NCBI GenBank assembly: GCA_025266875.1
Contig: JALLLT010000006.1
Location: forward strand, 1,054,001-1,118,000
Reading direction: 5' to 3'
Origin: Fennellomyces sp. T-0311
Taxonomy: Eukaryota; Mucoromycota; Mucoromycetes; Mucorales; Lichtheimiaceae
DNA length: 64,000 bases
How positions within the stretch are numbered: position 1 is the first letter of the stretch; every line of letters begins with the position of its first letter. The translations under genes and the position numbers were made by a program. Of the stretch, positions 58,503 to 64,000 are shown piece after piece. Below the pieces are notes generated by a model, which was given only the letters and a program-made list of their open reading frames with translations, had not been told where the DNA came from and did not search any database.

Positions 58503-60506
58503 CTAGAAACTAGTAACGATATCCGCTCTAATATCGTGTTCTGCCATTGCGCGTAATCCTTCCTGTGATATTTTGCAACCATGGAATTCGGCAACCTTCA
58601 AACTTTTGCTGGCACAAATGTTTTGAATATCTGCATCGGTAAAATCAATATATAGGATACTGATTTGCCTCAAACGCGGCAGCTCTCCAAGAGATTTCGT
58701 AAAGTTTTCCAAATTACCGACGAACTCTTCCTCTGTGGTAAACCTGATTCGTAGACACTCCAGAGTTTTGACGGCGGTGATAGCTCCGAGTAATTCGTTC
58801 GTCAAATCGTAACACTCATCGATCGTTAATTTGCGTAATTGGCAATGGCTAAGCAGCTCCATCAAAGCATTTTGATCGTTGATACTGGACCGGGCCAGCG
58901 TAAATGATTCCATGTGCTTCAGCTGTGATATTGCTCGAATACTGTCGTCGACGTCTGCGTCGTCGCTATCACCGATGGTGATGTTTCTCAACGTGGGACA
59001 TTGGCGTACGAGTGGTGTGATACACGAATAAATGTGCAAAGGAGAGAGTGTACAGAACTGTGATAACAATGGTAGAGAATATGTCAACAGGTCATCCCAA
59101 TCACTGTCTTCAGTGGGATGCTCCATCGGTGAAATGCATAACGTCATCAATGTACTATGATGCGCGTCAAGGAGTGGCCGAATCGAGGGCATGGTGAAAG
59201 GTCCACCGAGAATAAGGGATCGAAGACCGCCAGTTGTGGGATACGACTGTTTTTCTAATCGTTGGCCAGCAAGGGCGGAACTCGGATCGAAACCAAGGTA
59301 TGTCAAGTTGTGGCAATGCTGTGCAATTAATGGCAAAATGTCACAGTTGTAATCGTTGAATTCGAGATGTTTGAGAGCTGGTGATCACCGGAGAAGCTCT
59401 CCGATTTGTTTGTTGGACTCGCCGCAGCCAATGTAAGCAGTTAATGACAAATGTGTCAGGGATGTCATATACGGCAGAGACAATCCAACCAACCACTCAG
59501 CATTGGCCTTCATATGCGACAATTTCAGGTTAGTGAGGTTTCGGCAAATCAAGAGGATGACGGATAGACAAGGTGGTTCGATCGAGATGTGATCGATGTA
59601 TAAGTGGGTTAGCGTCTTGGAGAGAGTCGCGAGTACATTGCTGATACTCCTGTATGACTTGGTTTCTTTTATATAGTCATCTGATACTACAACTTTAGCG
59701 TTCAAGTCAATATATCAAAGTATGTGCCTACCTTCGTGATAGATATTGAGTGTATGCAACTTTGGGAATTCGTGACGTTTAATAACGTTGAGGGCTTTGT
59801 GGAACCAGCGCATGTCTTTCACCGTAAGCTCTTCAATATGGGGAGACACCGTTGGTAGTAAACGGTTGGATTTTTTAGCTGCGTGTTTGACGGTGAATGT
59901 TTTCCAGCACGACGGGTTTTCTAGGAGTTTGTTACGCCAAACACGCGACACCGCAAGCGACTCGACAATGGCATCATACGTGAGATGGCCAATAATACAG
60001 GAACCGACTTCGTTGGGACACTTGGCGAGAAAGTTAACACGACTCTGAGATCGTACTTTGGCCCATTCATATCCTCGTTGGATGTTCGTATAGTTTGAAT
60101 CAGAAGGTGAAATGTTGTCAAGGCCTTTCTTGAAGGTTTCCATGGCAACATCTTGATACCCTTGCATCGAATACAACTTGCCGGCACGGAGATAACCAGC
60201 ATGGTGTTTCGGTTCAATTAGCATCATAAGCAACGCGTCTTCATGTTCTTCAGCGCTTTTTGCCTTTTTTGACCAGGATTGGCTACGAAGCTGGAGAATA
60301 TCAATCAGTTTGCTGGACAGACTGTTGAATGCTGAAGACGATTGTGTAATAGCATCATCGAGTCGGGAATCGATGATTGCTTTTGTCGCACTCTTTATGA
60401 ATGACTCTGCTTCAGTTTCTGCCGAGTTGGATGAATAAGTAGTAGACTTGGCGGATCGCTTGGTTGGCGATGCGAGATGGTCCTGAGCTTGTCGTTTTTC
60501 AGGCAT
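58503..60506 (-). pseudogene. TPR/F-box/LRR protein (Pof3/Dia2-like layout), one in-frame stop
   Basis: Two exons, 60506-59732 and 59692-58503, joined over a 39-nt intron; full length would be 654 residues. N-terminal TPR-like helices (KHHAGYLRAGKLYSMQGY, then VAMETFKKGLDNISPSD) come first, then an F-box at about 170-215 (LAKCPNEVGSCIIGHLTYDA, VSRVWRNKLLENPSCWKTF), then about twelve LRRs. TPR + F-box + LRR is the order of yeast Dia2 and fission-yeast Pof3 SCF receptors. This appears to be a lineage-expanded family and is not called their orthologue. Codon 59387-59385 is TGA. Two sister copies have Cys (TGC or TGT) there (57990 and 13.9 kb), so a single base change explains it. The rest is open and conserved, so the gene is a very young pseudogene, a sequencing error, or a readthrough case. 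ATG 60506 is the first in-frame start. Confidence 0.78.
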
Positions 60507-60974
60507 GGGCAAGGATTTGAAGAGCGAAAGGTGGCGTGGGCGGCGCTAAAGCAACACATTTGACTCAAACCGTGTGACCGAAGCTTGAACTAAAGAAGTA
60601 TTTACGTACATAATAGTTAAGATCAATGATTGCAGATATAAATATTTGCCTGACTTGCCTGAATAATTAAACTGATTCTTGTCTCCGTGTCATAGCGGAA
60701 CAGGCCGCGTTCCAGAAAGTCGGTTGATTCTTCTGTAAAGAAGTCTAATGGACATCATCCGTACGCACGGATCAAGCTATTTCGATGGTGCATTTCAGGA
60801 CGTAATTTACCTAACGATATCTTGTAACGCAACCCATTGTTTGCCAACACGTAGATAATGAACTATGTCTTTATGTTCACGCAGCAAGGTAGCGTTGAGA
60901 AAAGCTTAAATGTCCGCCTGGTGTTACTGTCTGTTGCGCTCTTAGTTCCTTAACCATTCCTGTCGTTTGGAAAA
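60507..60974. promoter_or_regulatory. Divergent promoter region F-box gene/MTR10
   Basis: 468 bp between the starts of the minus-strand TPR/F-box gene and the plus-strand MTR10 gene. No TATA box or other site is placed with confidence. Confidence 0.45.
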
Positions 60975-63900
60975 ATGGCGACTGCCTCGGTAGCGCAAGT
61001 AATTGAAGCACTCTCAGCCTTATACTCTGCCCCGGATCCACAGGCCAAGAAAGAAGCCAGCAGATGGCTTGACAATTTTCAAAAGCAGGTACGAAATGGA
61101 CCAAAAGACACGTTATTTTTTTTGTATTGATCGGTCGAACAGCCAGAGGCGTGGACCACGGCGGATTATCTGCTGAAAGCTGACGATTCAAACACGGAGA
61201 CGCGGTTATTTGCAGCCCAAACCTTTCGACAAAAGGTTGTTTTTTCTTTATTTGTAAAGTTGCTTTGTCCTTTGTAATTAACCAAAGGGTGGCAGATTAC
61301 CTACGATTTACGTGATCTCGATCCAGCAGCACAACTTGCGTTACGAGATTCGTTGGTTGAACGAGTTGCAGTACTTGCAGCAACAGGTCCCAAGGCGATC
61401 CTGTTGCAGTTATGCGTAGCGTTGGCGGATCTAGCCATTCAGTTGCTGGAATGGAAGACAGCAGTGACTGATATGGTCAGCAAGTTTGGTGGATCACCTG
61501 AAACTGCCGTCTGTCTCCTCGAGTTTCTTACGGTGCTGCCTGAGGAATTGAATACAAACAACCGACTTCCTCTTTCGGTAAGCCACGGACGATATTTAGC
61601 CGGTCAAATGTCCTGATCTTTCTTTTGCGTGCGAGTTAGGATAGTGAGTATAAGGAGCAAGCTGCTGCTCTTCTCGAGAGAAACTCGGGCGAGGTGTTGA
61701 AGCTCTTGATCATGTACATGCAGCAAAGCGGTAATAACGGGTGTTACGGGAAGGGAGGCGGTGGTGCTAATTGCGTAAACGCTGCTAGGTGGAAACATGG
61801 ATCTTCAAGAGAGAGTGTTCAAGTGTCTTGCAAGTTGGTTGCGCGCGGGTGATGTGGATATCACCCTTCTGGTTGAAAGTCCGTTGCTCAATATGGCATT
61901 TGAGGCACTTGGAAACGACAAACTGTTCGATGCAGCCGTGGATCTGGGAACCGAGATCATTTTCGAGACGCGCGATTACCACTCGACTTCGCGAAACCTG
62001 GTCAGTGGCATCTACCAGCGTCTGGTGCCTCTGTTGCCAAAGATCGAAGAAGCTAAGGAAGAGGAGGACAGTGATACTGTACGTGGATTGTGTCGTTTGT
62101 TTGTCAGTGCCGGAGAGGCCTATGTGCCTCTCATCGTTCAACACCCAGACGATCTCAGAGTGATTATGGATGGCATCATGTCGTGCACAGCATACGGTGA
62201 TCTCGAAATCGTGCCAATCACCTTCAAATTCTGGAGCGAGTTGACATATGCATTGACCAATCCACGCAACGAAGCGAGCATTGCAGCTCTGACTCGATAC
62301 TACGACGCATTGGTGGATATTATCATCCGACACCTGCACTATCCAGACGATATGACCAGTTGGTCGGCCGAGGAGCGAGACGACTTTCGAGAATTCAGAC
62401 ACGAAATGGGCGATACTCTCAAGGACTGTTGCGTCATCCTAAAGTCGGCGCATTGCTTGAATAAGCCATCGGTGCAGCTTCAAAAGTTGCTGGCCAATCC
62501 GCAAGGCGCCAAATGGCAAGACATCGAGGCTCCCTTGTTCTCTTTGCGAGCCATGGGTGCCGAGGTATCAGAGAACGAAGATCAGGTCATGCCACAGATC
62601 CTGGACTTGTTAACCAAACTTCCGGACCATCCCAAGATTCGCTATGCCGCCACTCTTGTCATTTCTCGCTACACGTTCTGGACCCGCCACCACCCACAGT
62701 ATATTACTTATCAGCTTAATTTCATCTCAGCCGGCTTCCAAAACGAAGAGGTTGCCGCAGCCAGTGCCTTGGCGCTCAAACATTTATGCAAAGATTGCAA
62801 CGAGGTAGGATTAAAGTAGATCCGTATGAGAAAGATATGCTTACCACGTGAATCGTTAGCTTCTTATCGACTACCTATCCGAATTACATCCCTTCTATAC
62901 CAGCATTATCCGTACGCTCCCCTTAAACGATGCACTCGAAGTGACCGAGGCCATTGCTCACGTATTGGCCGTGGTTCCTGTGTCTGGATTACAGAATGCG
63001 CTGCAGCAATTCTGTCTGCCACTTGCACAAGATCTGCATGGCATAGCTATCAAGGAAAACAATGCCGCCTCACATGACGAATGTCAAAAAGCATGCGGTT
63101 CGTAACATGGTTTTAAAAGAAATGAAATATGCTAACTTATCTGACATTAGATCTACTCGAGCTGATAGCAGCATTCATTGATATCATCCACCCCGATGTG
63201 CCTGTTGGCCAGCCCAATCCATGCGTCAACTTTGTCAACGAGCTGTGGCCCATTTTTGACTTGTGCTTGAAGAACCTGGGAACAAACTCACAGATATGCG
63301 AACAACTCGGCAAATGCTTCAGATACTGTGTGGAGTCGTACAAGTTGAGCTTTGTACCTCTGTTGCCGCAACTGATGGATCGTCTGGTCACTGGTTTCGA
63401 ACTGAGCGGATTCAGCATCTACCTCTACGTTTCCGGCAAGATCGTTCGTGAATATGCTGATGGTGGACAAGATAATGCGGCCGTTTGCTTCAATCTCGTG
63501 GAACGGTTGAGTCAAATCATGTTTGTCAAGGCAAGTGGTACCAAATTCGACGATATGCCTGATGGTAAGCATGTTTTCTTTTTTCGTACGAACAATCAAC
63601 TCAAAGAGGCTGTTTTTTAGTGGTGGAGGATTACTTTAAGCTGGTGACCTTTATGCTGGAAACAGCACCAACCAATCTTATTCAAAGTGCGCTGTTCCCG
63701 ACAGTATTTCAACTCGGCTTCCATGGATTGTCGATGGGAGAAACGCATGCACTTAGTGCTGTGATTGTGTTTTATCGACGATTGCTGGGCATTGCGCTGT
63801 CTGTGGATGAGCTTGTGCCTGCAGATGCTGCGCGGACCACAGCCTCAATTGGTCAGAATGGCGCACGGATCAGCGAACAGTTCAGAAACAATGGAAGTGC

Positions 63901-64000
63901 GTTCGTGCGACTGATCTTCACGGGCCTGATCTACCACTATACCTGGGACGTTATATCCGACATTGCATCCATCATTAAGTCGTTGGCACAAATTTTGCCC
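60975..64000 (+). CDS. MTR10: Transportin MTR10/TNPO3 (importin-beta family), cut by window end
   Basis: Nuclear import receptor for SR-type and Npl3-like mRNA-binding proteins; works with Ran-GTP. Exons so far: 60975-61088, 61143-61235, 61296-61577, 61640-61730, 61789-62804, 62860-63097, 63151-63564, 63621 to at least 64000. The start MATASVAQVIEALSALYSAP is a typical TNPO3 beginning; WLDNFQKQPEAW follows across intron 1. HEAT-type helices continue: LFAAQTFRQKITYDLRDL, then VFKCLASWLRAGDV, TLVISRYTFWTRHHPQYITY and ELWPIFDLCLKNLGTNSQIC. The seven complete exons and the open eighth give about 880 residues; the family has about 920-970, so only a short C-terminal part is outside the window. Donor 61236 (GTTGTT) and donor 63098 (GTTCGT) are weak but keep frame. 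No sign of decay. Confidence 0.95.

Overview
The window is nuclear DNA of an early-diverging filamentous fungus. Mucoromycota (Mucorales-like) is the best guess. Conserved fungal genes are split by many short GT-AG introns (mostly 45-65 nt) with CTAAC/CTAAT-like branch sites. FACT lacks an HMG box, folate synthesis is a fungal-type trifunctional enzyme, and there are families of F-box/LRR, TPR/F-box/LRR and HET-domain proteins. All coordinates come from hand splicing: reading frames were checked across every junction, but no alignment or search was run.

Layout. 0-5 kb: two tandem chromatin genes, POB3 (FACT) and EPL1 (NuA4). 5-8.3 kb: gene-poor DNA, then an intronless orphan multi-pass membrane protein. 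8.8-10.9 kb: a secreted GH18 chitinase on the minus strand, with one probable GC-AG intron. 13-16 kb: a decayed LRR pseudogene disrupted by a MITE, then an intact HET-domain gene. 17.8-19.8 kb: a mitochondrial UbiB/ABC1-family kinase-like protein. 20.8-28.6 kb: a nest of transposons. A decayed LINE carries a Tc1/mariner-type MITE, a second LINE tail lies in the opposite orientation, and directly behind its stop codon sits a 5.55-kb CACTA (CMC) element. The CACTA element has near-perfect terminal inverted repeats, an open eight-exon Tnp2 transposase and a divergent second gene.

29-38.4 kb: a foldback MITE, then FIT/SCS3 (lipid droplet), TXNL1 (thioredoxin+PITH), SSU72 (CTD phosphatase) and a two-PHD RCO1/PHF12-like Rpd3S subunit. 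39.2-47.2 kb: a BRCT protein and the complete 15-exon MON2. 48.5-51.2 kb: relics of a HET gene and of the BRR2 C-terminus. 51.7-53.9 kb: intronless FOL1. 54.3-60.5 kb: an F-box/LRR gene, an LRR pseudogene, and a TPR/F-box/LRR gene with one in-frame stop. 61-64 kb: the transportin MTR10, running off the window end.

The housekeeping genes form compact islands with tail-to-tail or shared-promoter spacing (FIT/TXNL1/SSU72, RCO1/BRCT/MON2). The accessory islands hold transposons, HET and LRR families with visible decay, which suggests birth-and-death evolution of recognition-type genes. The most notable object is the structurally complete, bigenic CACTA element.
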